This document shows, piece after piece, positions 43,908 through 55,301 of a stretch of DNA of 64,000 nucleotides. This DNA comes from Epibacterium sp. Ofav1-8 (GTDB taxonomy: Bacteria; Pseudomonadota; Alphaproteobacteria; Rhodobacterales; Rhodobacteraceae). The stretch spans positions 1 through 64,000 of the forward strand of contig NZ_JAKRFD010000012.1 in the NCBI RefSeq assembly GCF_022348185.1, read 5' to 3'. The translations under genes were made by a program, and so were the position numbers. Each line of letters opens with the position of its first letter. Within the stretch, counting starts at the first letter, position 1. The notes under the pieces were generated by a model that was given only the letters and a program-made list of their open reading frames with translations, ran no database searches and was not told where the DNA came from.

Positions 43908-44923
43908 GGGGCCTGCACCGCATGCAGGCTGAGGCGCTCGAACCCCGCCGCCCGGAGCTGGTGCGCCGCCTGCCAGGCCCGCAGCCCGCTGGTGCAGGCC
44001 AGGGTGATGTGCCTGTCGCTGCGGTGCGGGGATCGCCCCGCGCAAGAGGCCTGTCGCAGCTGTTCCAGCATCGCGCCGCATAAGGCATCGGGCGCGATGC
44101 GCCAGGCGTCGGGTGTCACCGGTTCTGGCGCTTCCACGGTGCTGCGCAGATCCACCACAATCCGGTCCGGCTGCCTTTCGGCATGCAGTCCCACAAAGTC
44201 AAAGCCCGCCGCCGGCTCCTCCGCCGTGTCGAAGCGAAAGCCCGCAGTTTGCAAGCGCCCCATGTCAAAGGACAGCAACTGCCCCGCCACCGGCGGCGCT
44301 GTCATCAGGATCTGTTGCAGCACCATCTGCGCCTGGGCGGCACCGATCAGGCCCACCACCGGCCCCATGACACCGGCGCTGGCGCAGGTGGCGGCCCGGT
44401 CGGGCAGGTCGGGAAACACCGCCCGCAGCGAGGGGGCGGGCCCGCAGAACCCGCCGACATAGCCGGCAGTGCCAAGTGCGGAGGCTGAGATCATCACCGT
44501 GCCGGCCACCCGACAGGCATCCGACAGGATATAGGACACGGCAAAGCTGTCAGCGGCATCGACCACGACATCGGCCCCCGCGATTGCGGTCGCTGCGTTT
44601 GATGCTCCCAGCCGCTCGGCCCGCGCGACCACCTCGAGGGCGGGCGCAAGTCGGCGCAGCACCCGGGCCGCGGTGTCGGCCTTGGGCGCGCCCACATCAT
44701 CCGGCGCGTAGAGCGGCTGACGGTGCAGGTTGGTCCGCTCAATCCGGTCGGGGTCCATCACGGTGATGCGGCCCACACCGGCGGTGGCGAGATACGTCAG
44801 CACCGGACAGCCCAGCCCACCGGCGCCGACCACCAGCACATGTGCGGCCGCCAATCGCGCCTGGCCTTCCGCGCCGACCTCCGGCAGGGCGATCTGGCGC
44901 GCAAACGCGCTCAGGTCCGACAC
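43904..44923 (-). CDS. thiF: ThiF-like adenylyltransferase with C-terminal rhodanese domain
   Basis: 339 residues from a GTG at 44923, which overlaps the thiE stop by 13 nt; the upstream open frame is thiE in another phase. The E1-like domain has FARQIALPEVGAEGQ, VVGAGGLGCPVLTYLATAGVG and DPDRIERTNLHRQ; a rhodanese-like tail has CTSGLRAWQAA with the active cysteine. It adenylates the ThiS C-terminus and may supply sulfur through the rhodanese domain. The CxxC zinc pairs of E. coli ThiF/MoeB are not visible. Confidence 0.88.
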   Translation of the reverse strand: MSDLSAFARQIALPEVGAEGQARLAAAHVLVVGAGGLGCPVLTYLATAGVGRITVMDPDRIERTNLHRQPLYAPDDVGAPKADTAARVLRRLAPALEVVARAERLGASNAATAIAGADVVVDAADSFAVSYILSDACRVAGTVMISASALGTAGYVGGFCGPAPSLRAVFPDLPDRAATCASAGVMGPVVGLIGAAQAQMVLQQILMTAPPVAGQLLSFDMGRLQTAGFRFDTAEEPAAGFDFVGLHAERQPDRIVVDLRSTVEAPEPVTPDAWRIAPDALCGAMLEQLRQASCAGRSPHRSDRHITLACTSGLRAWQAAHQLRAAGFERLSLHAVQAP

Positions 44924-45507
44924 GCGGCCACCCACGCGCGGGTTCGGGCTTCGGGGTCTTCGGCCTGCTGGATGTCGGTCACCACCGCAGCGCTGTCCGC
45001 CCCGGCCGCAAAGACATCCGGCAGGCGCTCCAGCGTCACCCCGCCGATGGCCACCAGCGGCACGGCGCCCGCGAGGCTCTTCCAGCGGGTCACCCGCTCC
45101 AGCCCCTGCGGGTCCCACTTCATCTGTTTCAGCTTGGTTTCATAGACCGGACCCAGCGCCACATAGGCCGGGTCCTGCGCCAATGCCCGCTCCAGCTCCG
45201 CCTCGTCATGGGTCGACAGGCCAAACCGCACGCCGGCCCGGCGCAGGGCGTCGAAATCCGCGGTCTCCATGTCCTCCTGTCCGAGGTGCACAAAATCACA
45301 GTTGAGGTCGAGCGCCGCCTGCCAGTGATCGTTGACCACCAGCTGCGCGCCGTAAACGGCACAGAAGTCACGCGCCCGGGCAATCTGGCGGCGCACCTCC
45401 GCATCGGGCTGATCCTTGATCCGCAGCTGCACCAGCCGCGCGCCCTGTGGCACCAGCAACTCCACCCGGCCCACATGGCCGACGATCAGGTAAAATCGTT
45501 CCATCAT
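44911..45507 (-). CDS. thiE: Thiamine phosphate synthase ThiE
   Basis: 198 residues from the ATG at 45507, which overlaps the thiG stop (ATGATGG). [62 protein letters not shown] and [28 protein letters not shown] follow the ThiE TIM-barrel order. Joins HMP-PP and thiazole phosphate carboxylate into thiamine phosphate. The loop [10 protein letters not shown] is shorter in threonines than in E. coli but in register. Confidence 0.9.
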   Translation of the reverse strand: MMERFYLIVGHVGRVELLVPQGARLVQLRIKDQPDAEVRRQIARARDFCAVYGAQLVVNDHWQAALDLNCDFVHLGQEDMETADFDALRRAGVRFGLSTHDEAELERALAQDPAYVALGPVYETKLKQMKWDPQGLERVTRWKSLAGAVPLVAIGGVTLERLPDVFAAGADSAAVVTDIQQAEDPEARTRAWVAACRT

Positions 45508-46286
45508 GTCTTCTCCGCCAAATTCAGGTCCGCCAGTCCCATCACCGGGGTGGAGGGGACCGCCATGTCGCGTCGCTCCATCGGGTCGGCCAGGCAGGCC
45601 TTGTGTCCCGCGTCCACCGCCAGCGCCATGGCGCGCGCCATCAGCGCCGGATCGCCCGCCTTGGCCACCGCCGTGTTCAACAGCACCGCATCCATGCCCA
45701 GCTCCATCGCGGCCGCCGCATCCGAAGGCCGCCCGATGCCGGCATCCACCACCAGCGGAACCTCCGGAAAATGCGCCCGCATCGCGCGCAGCCCCTCGGG
45801 GTTCGCCAGCCCGCGACCGGATCCGATCGGCGCGCCCCAGGGCATCAGCACCGTGCAGCCGGCCTCCAGCAGCCTTTCGCCCACCACCAGATCCTCGGTG
45901 GTATAGGGAAAGACCTTGAACCCTTCGGCACTCAGCACGCGCGCGGCCTCCACCAGGCCAAAGACATCCGGCTGCAGGGTGTCCGCATGGCCGATGACCT
46001 CCAGCTTGATCCAGTCGGTGCCAAAGACCTCCCGCGCCATCTGCGCGGTGGTGATGGCGTCGCGTGCCGAGTGGCACCCGGCCGTATTGGGCAGGATGCG
46101 CACGCCGGTCTCGCGCAGCAGATCCCAGAACCCCGCGCCAGATCCATTGGCGGCCTCACGGCGCAAGGAGACGGTGACCAGATCGGTGTCGCTGGCGCGG
46201 ATCGCCGCCTGGAGTACGGCGGGCGAGGGGTATTGCGCGGTGCCCAGGAACAGGCGTGACGTCAGTTTTTTGTCATAGACCTCCAT
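45504..46286 (-). CDS. thiG: Thiazole synthase ThiG
   Basis: 260 residues. [39 protein letters not shown] with the Schiff-base lysine, [20 protein letters not shown], and [30 protein letters not shown] are all ThiG blocks. It makes the thiazole phosphate from deoxyxylulose phosphate, dehydroglycine from ThiO, and ThiS thiocarboxylate. Starts 4 nt after thiS. Confidence 0.95.
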   Translation of the reverse strand: MEVYDKKLTSRLFLGTAQYPSPAVLQAAIRASDTDLVTVSLRREAANGSGAGFWDLLRETGVRILPNTAGCHSARDAITTAQMAREVFGTDWIKLEVIGHADTLQPDVFGLVEAARVLSAEGFKVFPYTTEDLVVGERLLEAGCTVLMPWGAPIGSGRGLANPEGLRAMRAHFPEVPLVVDAGIGRPSDAAAAMELGMDAVLLNTAVAKAGDPALMARAMALAVDAGHKACLADPMERRDMAVPSTPVMGLADLNLAEKT

Positions 46287-46456
46287 GATCTCAGCCCCCC
46301 TGCGTCGGCGCCAGAACCTCGATCCGGTCGCCGGGGTGCAGCGGCTGCGCGGCGCGCGCGTCTCGGGCCACGAACTGCCCGTTCAGCGCGGTTGCGATGG
46401 CCGGGCTGGTGTAGCCCAGCTCCATCAGCGCGGCGGCCAGCGACGGGCCGGTGATC

Positions 46457-49332
<2,876 letters not shown>

Positions 49333-49382
49333 TCAGAGCAGCGGCGGATCAACCCTGTACCGGGGCGATGCGCGACTGTCCT

Positions 49383-49480
49383 AGCTTCCTACGCCAGTAT
49401 CAACTGGGTCAGGTTCTAAGGGTCGCGTCACCGGGATTTCTCCCTGTCTGCCTCTCAGTCCCCTCGGCGGGACTCCCCTG
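49383..49480 (-). ncRNA. TPP (THI-box) riboswitch of the thiC operon
   Basis: The minus strand contains, in order, GGGGAGTCCC, CTGAGAGG, a P3 region with paired GGGA/TCCC, GACCCTTAGAACCTGACC, and GTTGATACTGGCGTAGGAAGC, which are the conserved parts of the TPP aptamer. It ends about 140 nt before the thiC start, giving room for an expression platform. TPP binding should lower thiCOSGEFD expression. Confidence 0.95.
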
Positions 49481-49653
49481 CGTGGCCCTAGGCGTAGGGG
49501 AGGACATGGCAGCCCGTCAAGAGATTTCTGATCCACGCCCACCTGCAGAGAGTTCTGCCGTGCATTCGCCCTATGCGCGTATTTTTGATGGGCATGCCTG
49601 AATGAAACTCAAATATATTCAATGCTGTACTGAGCTCACCCATGATTTATATA

Positions 49654-49663
49654 TTATCTATAA
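49654..49663. promoter_or_regulatory. BioR binding site upstream of bioB
   Basis: TTATCTATAA matches the alphaproteobacterial BioR palindrome (TTATnnATAA). It sits 54 nt before the bioB ATG in an AT-rich promoter stretch. The remaining intergenic DNA between the riboswitch and here holds nothing else recognisable. Confidence 0.8.
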
Positions 49664-49717
49664 AAGATTCGCGCCCCCTTGGCGTGTAGTGTCATCTGTT
49701 ATCCAGCGAGGCTTCCC

Positions 49718-50695
49718 ATGCTCGACACCCCCCTTATCCGCACCGACTGGACCCGGCAGGAGGCAGAGGAGATCTATGCTCAGCCCTTCATGGATCTGCT
49801 GTTTCAGGCCCAGAGCCTGCACCGGCAGATGTTTGATCCCAACGCGGTGCAGAAATCGCGCCTCCTGTCGATCAAGACCGGCGGCTGCGCCGAGGATTGC
49901 GCCTATTGTTCGCAATCGGCACGCAATGGCGCGCAGCTTCCGGCCTCCAAACTGATCGAGGTGCAGCGGGTGATTGCCGAGGCCAAAAAGGCCCGCGACG
50001 CTGGTGCCACGCGCTACTGCATGGGCGCGGCCTGGCGTGGGCCCAAGACCCGCGACATGGCGCAGCTGGAAGCGATGATCACAGGCGTCAAGGCGCTGGG
50101 GATGGAGACCTGCATGACGCTTGGCATGCTGGAGCAGGATCAGGTGCTGCGCCTGCGGAATGCGGGTCTGGATTACTACAATCACAACATCGACACCTCG
50201 GAGCGCTACTACCCGGAGGTCATCACCACCCGCAGCTTTGCGGATCGGCTGGACACCCTGGCGCGGGTGCGCGAGGCCGGGATCAACGTCTGCTCGGGCG
50301 GTATTCTTGGCATGGGTGAAGAGCGCGGCGACCGCATCGACATGCTGCTGAGCCTCGCGACGCTGCCGGAACATCCGCAATCAGTGCCGATCAATATGCT
50401 GATTCCGATGGCAGATACGCCACTGGCCGACACGCCTCCGCTCGATCCGCTCGAATTTGTGCGCACCATTGCGCTGGCCCGCATCCTGATGCCGCGCGCG
50501 CATGTGCGGCTCTCGGCCGGGCGCACCGAGATGAGCGATGAACTGCAGGCGATGTGCATCTTTGCCGGGGCGAACTCGATCTTCATGGGCGACACGCTCC
50601 TGACCGCCGACAACCCGGAGGAGGACGCGGACGAGGCGCTCTTTGCCAGGCTCGGCCTCAGCGCCATGGCGGCGGGCACGCATGGTACGCGCTGA
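49718..50695 (+). CDS. bioB: Biotin synthase BioB
   Basis: 325 residues from ATG 49718 with AGCGAGG upstream. The radical-SAM cysteines are in [66 protein letters not shown] and [29 protein letters not shown] are BioB blocks that also hold the [2Fe-2S] ligands. It inserts sulfur into dethiobiotin. It stands alone: no other biotin gene is in the window. Confidence 0.96.
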   Translation: MLDTPLIRTDWTRQEAEEIYAQPFMDLLFQAQSLHRQMFDPNAVQKSRLLSIKTGGCAEDCAYCSQSARNGAQLPASKLIEVQRVIAEAKKARDAGATRYCMGAAWRGPKTRDMAQLEAMITGVKALGMETCMTLGMLEQDQVLRLRNAGLDYYNHNIDTSERYYPEVITTRSFADRLDTLARVREAGINVCSGGILGMGEERGDRIDMLLSLATLPEHPQSVPINMLIPMADTPLADTPPLDPLEFVRTIALARILMPRAHVRLSAGRTEMSDELQAMCIFAGANSIFMGDTLLTADNPEEDADEALFARLGLSAMAAGTHGTR

Positions 50696-50788
50696 TCTGC
50701 GACAATCACGGCCTGCGTCGCCACTGGCGGGCGCCGTCCTTTCGCGCTAATCTGCCGCTTGCGCAGACGACATGCAAAGGACGACCCC

Positions 50789-51307
50789 ATGCAGCTTGCC
50801 TATGTGATGACCACCGAACGCGGCGCCACCGACCGCCTGTTGACCGCATTGGCAGAGCGGTTGGCCGAAAGGGGCATTCGCACCGCAGGCATCGTGCAGA
50901 CCAACACCGATTGCTATGACAGCAAGCTCTGCGACATGGATGTGCGCGTCCTGCCCGAGGGGGAAACCATCCGGATCTCCCAGTCCCTGGGCGAGGGGGC
51001 CCGTGGCTGCCGCCTCAACCCCGAGGCGCTCGAACGCGCTGTTGGGCTGGTCACCGCTCAGCTTGCCACCACACCCGCGCCGCAGGTGCTGCTGGTCAAC
51101 AAATTCGGCAAGCATGAGGCCGATGGCCGTGGCATGCGCCCGGTCATCGCCGAAGCGCTGGCCATGGGGCTGCCGGTGGTGTCCGGCGTCAACCGGATGA
51201 ACGTCGAGGCCTTCGAGGGGTTCGCCGAAGGTCTGGCCGTCGAAACCGCCCCCGATCTCGACGCGCTGGTCGCCTGGGTCGAAGCGGCGCTTGCCCAGAC
51301 GGTTTGA
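50789..51307 (+). CDS. DUF2478 domain protein (predicted nucleotide-binding)
   Basis: 172 residues from ATG 50789, with AAAGGA upstream. The pattern LAYVMTTERGATDRLLTALAERL, AGIVQTNTD, VLPEGETIRISQSLGEGARGCRLNPEALERAV, and VLLVNKFGKHEADGRGMRPVIAEALAMGLPVV is that of DUF2478, a P-loop-like family often near molybdenum-uptake genes. The classical Walker A is not intact at the N-terminus. Function unknown. Confidence 0.75.
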   Translation: MQLAYVMTTERGATDRLLTALAERLAERGIRTAGIVQTNTDCYDSKLCDMDVRVLPEGETIRISQSLGEGARGCRLNPEALERAVGLVTAQLATTPAPQVLLVNKFGKHEADGRGMRPVIAEALAMGLPVVSGVNRMNVEAFEGFAEGLAVETAPDLDALVAWVEAALAQTV

Positions 51308-51370
51308 CAGCTCGGCCAGGGCGCGCCCATGATCGGTTCCAGGGGACGCCGAGCAGCGGTTCCTACCGCG

Positions 51371-51421
51371 GCACCAGCCTTCATCTTCTTGGAAATATCC
51401 CGGGGTCCGGGGCAGCGCCCC
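51371..51421 (+). repeat. Dispersed intergenic repeat, copy B
   Basis: GGCACCAGCCTTCATC, variable 7 nt, AAATATCCCGGGG, tccGGGGCAGCGCCCC. Same modules as 18202-18270. It lies in the 280-nt gap between the DUF2478 gene and tRNA-Tyr; the rest of that gap (51308-51587) shows nothing else. Confidence 0.6.
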
Positions 51422-51587
51422 GGCGCCATCGCTCACGCGCAAAATCTGCAATAATCCACCTGGCGCAGCCGCACCGGCTTCCCCGGTCGCGTGCGAGGGT
51501 GGACCACAGTATTTGGAAAAACGACCCACAGGTCGGCGAATACCATCCTGTCTCAAGTCATTGATTTTTCAGTTGAAAGAGAGAAGA

Positions 51588-51671
51588 TGGTGGGCGACCT
51601 AGGAATCGAACCTAGCGTGCGTCTCCGCGAGGGAGTTACAGTCCCCTGCCACACCTTGCGGCCTGTCGCCC
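51588..51671 (-). tRNA. tRNA-Tyr (GTA), with encoded CCA
   Basis: The minus strand folds as a class II tRNA: acceptor GGGCGAC paired with GTCGCCC, anticodon stem GGGGA/TCCCT with loop CTGTAAC (anticodon GTA), a long variable arm, and a T arm CTAGG-TTCGATT-CCTAG. The 3' CCA is encoded. Confidence 0.96.
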
Positions 51672-51790
51672 ACGGTCAGAAGCATGTTGCACCTGACGTG
51701 GAGGCGTGATTACTAGCGCACCAAACGGGCGTCAACCGGAAAAGCGCAACTTTTTTCCGCCGCCTCGCATTTTGTTTTCCGGAGCATGTC

Positions 51791-52579
51791 ATGAACAAGA
51801 AACCCAGCAAGAAACCCGCCTGGGTGGTGGAAAAGGAAAAGGCCAAAAAGGCAGCCTCGGCGGAAACCGTCTGGCTGTTTGGCCTGCATGCGGTGCGCGA
51901 TGCGCTGCTCAATCCCCGGCGCGAAAAGCTGCGCCTTGTGGTGACATTGAATGCCCAGAACAAGCTCGAAGACGCCATCGCCGCCTCCGGCATGACGCCC
52001 GATGTGGTCGATCCGCGCAAATTCTCGGTGCCGATCGATCCCGGCTCGGTGCACCAAGGGGCGGCGCTGGAAGTCAAACCGCTGAACTGGGGCGGGCTTG
52101 AGGACAATTGCATCGGCGCCGAAATCCCGCGGGTGATCCTGCTGGATCGGGTGACCGACCCCCACAACGTTGGCGCCATCCTGCGCTCGGCCGAAGTGCT
52201 GGGCGCTTCGGCGGTGATCGGCACCCGTCACCACTCGGCCCCGGAAACCGGGGCTCTGGCCAAAACCGCCTCCGGCGCGCTGGAACGCCAGCCGTACCTG
52301 CGCATGCGCAACCTCTCGGACAGTATCGTGGCATTGCAACAGATGGGGTATCTGGTGCTGGGGCTGGATGGCGAGGCCGAGGAAACCATCGAGGATGCGG
52401 TCGCGGGCCGCACCTCCGACCCGATCGCCCTGGTGCTGGGCGCCGAGGGGCCGGGCTTGCGGCAAAAGACCAAGGAAACCGTCGATAAGCTGGTCAAGAT
52501 CGACGCGGCGCGCGGTTTTGGCTCGCTCAATGTTTCAAATGCGGCGGCGCTCTCCCTATATGCTTCGTTGAAGGGCTGA
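51791..52579 (+). CDS. rlmB: RlmB-like SpoU-family rRNA 2'-O-methyltransferase
   Basis: 262 residues. An N-terminal lysine-rich tail and L30-like substrate domain (VWLFGLHAVRDALLNPRREKL) precede the SpoU fold: LLDRVTDPHNVGAILRSAEVLGA, VLGAEGPGL and GSLNVSNAAALSLY (motifs 1-3 of the knotted SAM site). RlmB methylates G2251 of 23S rRNA in E. coli. The paralogous TrmH type cannot be fully excluded. Confidence 0.9.
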   Translation: MNKKPSKKPAWVVEKEKAKKAASAETVWLFGLHAVRDALLNPRREKLRLVVTLNAQNKLEDAIAASGMTPDVVDPRKFSVPIDPGSVHQGAALEVKPLNWGGLEDNCIGAEIPRVILLDRVTDPHNVGAILRSAEVLGASAVIGTRHHSAPETGALAKTASGALERQPYLRMRNLSDSIVALQQMGYLVLGLDGEAEETIEDAVAGRTSDPIALVLGAEGPGLRQKTKETVDKLVKIDAARGFGSLNVSNAAALSLYASLKG

Positions 52580-52595
52580 ACAGGAGGAGGTCCCC

Positions 52596-52949
52596 ATCGC
52601 ACATAAGAGCATCCCCGGCGGCAAACTCATTCGCTGTTGTTACTGTGGCGTCCAGTCCACATTTGTGCCCGATGCGGCCGTGCACGCGCTGGTGTGTGGC
52701 ACCTGCGGCGCGCCGCTGTCGGCGCAAAAGATGCGGCCGCTGGCCGGGCAGAAAACGGCGCAGACCCGTGGCAAACGGCCCAAGGCGTCAAAACCGGCCA
52801 AGCCCACCCCCACCCGCGCGGCAAAGACCGGTGATTGGGGCGATCTGGCAGCGGGGCTGGTGGCCAAGCAGCTGAAAAAGAAAAAGAAGAAGAAAAAGAA
52901 ATCCGGCTGGAAGAAGGTCTTTGACGCGATCGAGGACATCTTCGACTGA
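52596..52949 (+). CDS. Zinc-ribbon protein with lysine-rich C-terminus; apparent ATC start
   Basis: Reading from ATC at 52596 gives 117 residues: IAHKSIPGGKLIRCCYCGVQ, then CGTC 17 residues after the CYC, a second Cys pair, a basic linker, a run of nine lysines and an amphipathic tail (SGWKKVFDAIEDIFD). AGGAGGAGG at 52582-52590 is placed 5 nt before the ATC, and no ATG, GTG or TTG lies between. The first ordinary start in frame, GTG 52665, would delete the first Cys pair and so the zinc site. Follows rlmB by 16 nt. Function unknown; nucleic-acid binding is plausible. Confidence 0.65.
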   Translation: MAHKSIPGGKLIRCCYCGVQSTFVPDAAVHALVCGTCGAPLSAQKMRPLAGQKTAQTRGKRPKASKPAKPTPTRAAKTGDWGDLAAGLVAKQLKKKKKKKKKSGWKKVFDAIEDIFD

Positions 52950-53161
52950 CACCGCGTGGCAGCTCCCTTGAGGGGGGCGCGACGGGGCCGACAGGACAGG
53001 CGGGCCGGTCAGCCTGCGCGCAGGCCCGCCGTGGGCGGGTGCATTTTGAATCCTGTGTGCAACACTTGTCACAAGCTGTTCAAATTCCCGTATCCGGTCT
53101 TTTCCGACGCGGCGCCAGGCGGCATTCTCTGTGCCATCTGAAATCGTGCCGGAGGGAGACT

Positions 53162-53644
53162 GTGCTGCATCATCGTCTGATACCCGCCCTGCGTGGGCTG
53201 GGCGCTGTCATCATGACCGCGGGGATGTGTGCCATGGTCCCCGCACCCCAAGCCGCGGCCGGGACGCTCTATATCGCGGTTGAGGACGGAATTGCCATCG
53301 GGGGCTATGACCCTGTGTCCTTCCATCTGGCCGACGCGCCATTGAAGGGGCATTCGGATCACGCGCTGATGTGGAAAGGGGCGGTCTGGCTCTTCCACTC
53401 CGCCGCGAACCAGTCGCGCTTCGAGGCCAACCCGAGAGCCTATGCACCCCGTTTTGGCGGCCATTGCGCCTATGGCATGGCGCGCGGTCGGGTGTTCGAC
53501 GGCAATCCCCTGACGTGGGAGATCGTCGACGGGCGGCTCTATCTGTTTCATACGCCGCGGGTCGAGGCCTTGTGGCTGGCAGAGCCGGACGGGATGATCC
53601 GGGCGGCGCGGGCGGCCTGGCCCGGAGTGCTGCAAGCGGACTGA
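53162..53644 (+). CDS. YHS-domain exported protein
   Basis: 160 residues from GTG 53162, preceded by GGAGGGAG; the frame is open further 5' without support. Signal peptide (to about AAA|GTL). The domain IGGYDPVSFHLAD, MWKGAVWLFHSAANQSRFEANPRAYAPRFGGHCAYGMARG and LTWEIVDGRLYLF is the YHS-type fold seen in many alphaproteobacterial exported proteins. The single conserved cysteine is in GGHCAYG. Possibly metal- or redox-related; unknown. Confidence 0.8.
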   Translation: MLHHRLIPALRGLGAVIMTAGMCAMVPAPQAAAGTLYIAVEDGIAIGGYDPVSFHLADAPLKGHSDHALMWKGAVWLFHSAANQSRFEANPRAYAPRFGGHCAYGMARGRVFDGNPLTWEIVDGRLYLFHTPRVEALWLAEPDGMIRAARAAWPGVLQAD

Positions 53645-53756
53645 TCACGCGCTTGGTGCTGCGCGGGGCAGAGTCAAGCTGCAATACACGCGCCCTCTTC
53701 ACAAAAAAGAGAGCCGCTCTTTCAATCCGCCGCGACAGCCCCAGATTCAATAGCAG

Positions 53757-53789
53757 GCTGTGGCTTTGGAACCGCCACAGATCTTTTTC
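53757..53789 (+). terminator. Hairpin with T-run, possible 3' end of an RNA or of the YHS gene
   Basis: CTGTGGC (53758-53764), 9-nt loop, GCCACAG (53774-53780), then ATCTTTTTC. It lies 115 nt past the YHS stop. Confidence 0.6.
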
Positions 53790-53811
53790 ACTGTCCCTCG
53801 TTCCACACCTC

Positions 53812-53840
53812 GCGCCCGGAGCTTCTTCGGGCGCTTTTTT
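53812..53840 (+). terminator. Intrinsic terminator
   Basis: GCGCCCG (53812-53818), 9-nt loop, CGGGCGC (53828-53834) and six T. Second of two tandem terminators before the CoA-binding gene. Confidence 0.75.
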
Positions 53841-53933
53841 CTTGGCGCCTCCGCCCGCAGGTCAGCGAGCTGACTGCGAGGTGTCTGCGTGGCGGGGCTT
53901 GCGCTGACGGCACCACCTGCGCAGAGTGTCCAC

Positions 53934-54398
53934 ATGTATTCGGATGCGCATCTCAGAACCATATTGACCCGCACAAAGGTGATCGCCGTTGTCGGGGTCT
54001 CGCCCAATCCGGTGCGGCCGAGCTATTACGTCGCCCGCTACCTGTCGCTGAAGGGCTATCGGGTGATCCCGGTGAACCCGGGCCATGCCGGAACGCAGTT
54101 GTTTGGCGCAACGGTGCACGCATCGTTGTCCGAGATTGCGGAGCCGGTGGATATGGTCGATATCTTCCGCCGCCCCGAAGCGGTGCCCGGCATCGTGGAA
54201 GAGGCGCTTGCGGCCTTTCCGACGCTGCGGACGATCTGGATGCAGATCGGGGTGGAGCACGCCGAGGCCGCGGCACAGGCGCAGGCCCGTGGCGTCGATG
54301 TGATCCAGAACCGCTGCCCGAAGATCGAATACCAGCGCCTGTTCGGGGAGCTGCGCCAGGGCGGTTTTGCAACCGGTATCATTTCCTCAAAACTCTGA
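53934..54398 (+). CDS. CoA-binding domain protein (YccU-like)
   Basis: 154 residues from ATG 53934; a GTG 15 codons earlier is possible. KVIAVVGVSPNPVRPSYYVARYLSLKGYRVIPVNPGH is the Rossmann-type CoA-binding motif of the succinyl-CoA-synthetase superfamily. VDMVDIFRRPEAVPGIVEEALA and IQNRCPKIEYQRLFGE follow in family order. Stand-alone domains of this kind have no settled function. Confidence 0.85.
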   Translation: MYSDAHLRTILTRTKVIAVVGVSPNPVRPSYYVARYLSLKGYRVIPVNPGHAGTQLFGATVHASLSEIAEPVDMVDIFRRPEAVPGIVEEALAAFPTLRTIWMQIGVEHAEAAAQAQARGVDVIQNRCPKIEYQRLFGELRQGGFATGIISSKL

Positions 54399-54404
54399 GG
54401 TGCG

Positions 54405-54500
54405 GGCGAGGGGCGGCTCCCGCCCGTCGTTGCGCATGGGACATGCGCGCCTCCCGTTGGGCCCGGCGCCTTGCCTGGCGGCAAGGCGCGGTCCTCTGCC
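54405..54500. repeat. Structured intergenic repeat, related copy
   Basis: Contains CGCCTTGCC/GGCAAGGCG hairpin (54471-54490 region), next to GTTGGGC and GGCGGCTCCCGCCC modules. These last two also occur beside the double hairpin at 58762-58824 (GTTGGGCCGG; GGCTCCCGCCCCC), so it appears to be a member of the same family lacking stem II. Confidence 0.4.
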
Positions 54501-54504
54501 GGGG

Positions 54505-55212
54505 TCAGCGGAGGGGACGCACGCCATCGTCGAACGTCACGTGGCGTTTCTGAAAGCGGGTGCCCTCGATGCAGTGCGGGGCGCTGATCCGGTCCATGCG
54601 GAAATGGCGCACCGCCGCGCGGTCGGGGTCCCAGGCCACCAGATACCACAGAGGCGGCAGCACCAGGATCGCCTGCGGCTCGACCCGGCGGGTCGAGGTG
54701 GCCCCCTTTGCATCGCGGTATCGGAACGCGAGGAGAACCCGATCCAGGAATGCCGTCTCGAAGGCGGGCAGCAGCGCCGGGTCCATCGGGCCGAGGTTGG
54801 AAATGTCCACCTGCGGGGCCAGCCTGCCGACATAGAGACAGTCCAGGAAACGCCGCAGGTCGCGGATCTTGTCCGCCGGCAGTGATCTTTCGATCTTGGC
54901 CAAACCGCTGTCGGCGAGCCCGGAAAACGGCAGCTGGCCGGCGGCCTTCATGCTTGCAACGCTGATCACCAGCGCAAAGACCTCGGTCACCGACAGGCGC
55001 GCGGTGGCCCGTACGGAGCCGGGATCAAGGCAGAGACCGCCGCCGCGCCCGGGATCGGCGTGGATCACATACCCCTCATCCCGCAGCGCGGCGATGTCCC
55101 GCAGGATGGTGCGGCGGGAGGCGCTGACATCATGGGCCAGGGCGCGCACCGTCGTGCTGCCCCTGCGGCGCAGAATGCGCAGGATGCTGTCCTGTCGGTG
55201 ACGCGGAGTCAT
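54505..55212 (-). CDS. WYL-domain helix-turn-helix regulator (YafY/DeoR-like)
   Basis: 235 residues from ATG 55212. The N-terminal HTH_11-type domain is RQDSILRILRRRGSTTVRALAHDVSASRRTILRDIAALRDEGY; the C-terminal WYL part has PPLWYLVAWDPDRAAVRHFRMDRI. Divergent from the epoxide-hydrolase-like gene, 89 nt away, which it probably controls through the palindrome between them. Confidence 0.85.
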   Translation of the reverse strand: MTPRHRQDSILRILRRRGSTTVRALAHDVSASRRTILRDIAALRDEGYVIHADPGRGGGLCLDPGSVRATARLSVTEVFALVISVASMKAAGQLPFSGLADSGLAKIERSLPADKIRDLRRFLDCLYVGRLAPQVDISNLGPMDPALLPAFETAFLDRVLLAFRYRDAKGATSTRRVEPQAILVLPPLWYLVAWDPDRAAVRHFRMDRISAPHCIEGTRFQKRHVTFDDGVRPLR

Positions 55213-55232
55213 ATCCGTCTGCGGCCCCCTCA

Positions 55233-55257
55233 AATGGTGTCAGAATTTGGCACCATT
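55233..55257. promoter_or_regulatory. Palindromic operator in divergent WYL/hydrolase promoter
   Basis: AATGGTG (55233-55239) and CACCATT (55251-55257) are perfect inverted repeats around 11 nt whose centre is AT-rich (AATT). Position between the two divergent starts suits a dimeric regulator. Confidence 0.5.
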
Positions 55258-55301
55258 GCAGATTAGGCCGCGTTTGACGTGTTCAACAAGGAGATAACGC
55301 G

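Noticed and set aside
51588-51671. tRNA-Tyr as integration site of a mobile element
   Set aside because: No integrase, direct repeat of the tRNA end, or other mobile gene is visible near it.
52665-52949. GTG 52665 as start of the zinc-ribbon protein
   Set aside because: No ribosome site and half of the zinc ribbon would be lost, while a strong site points to 52596.
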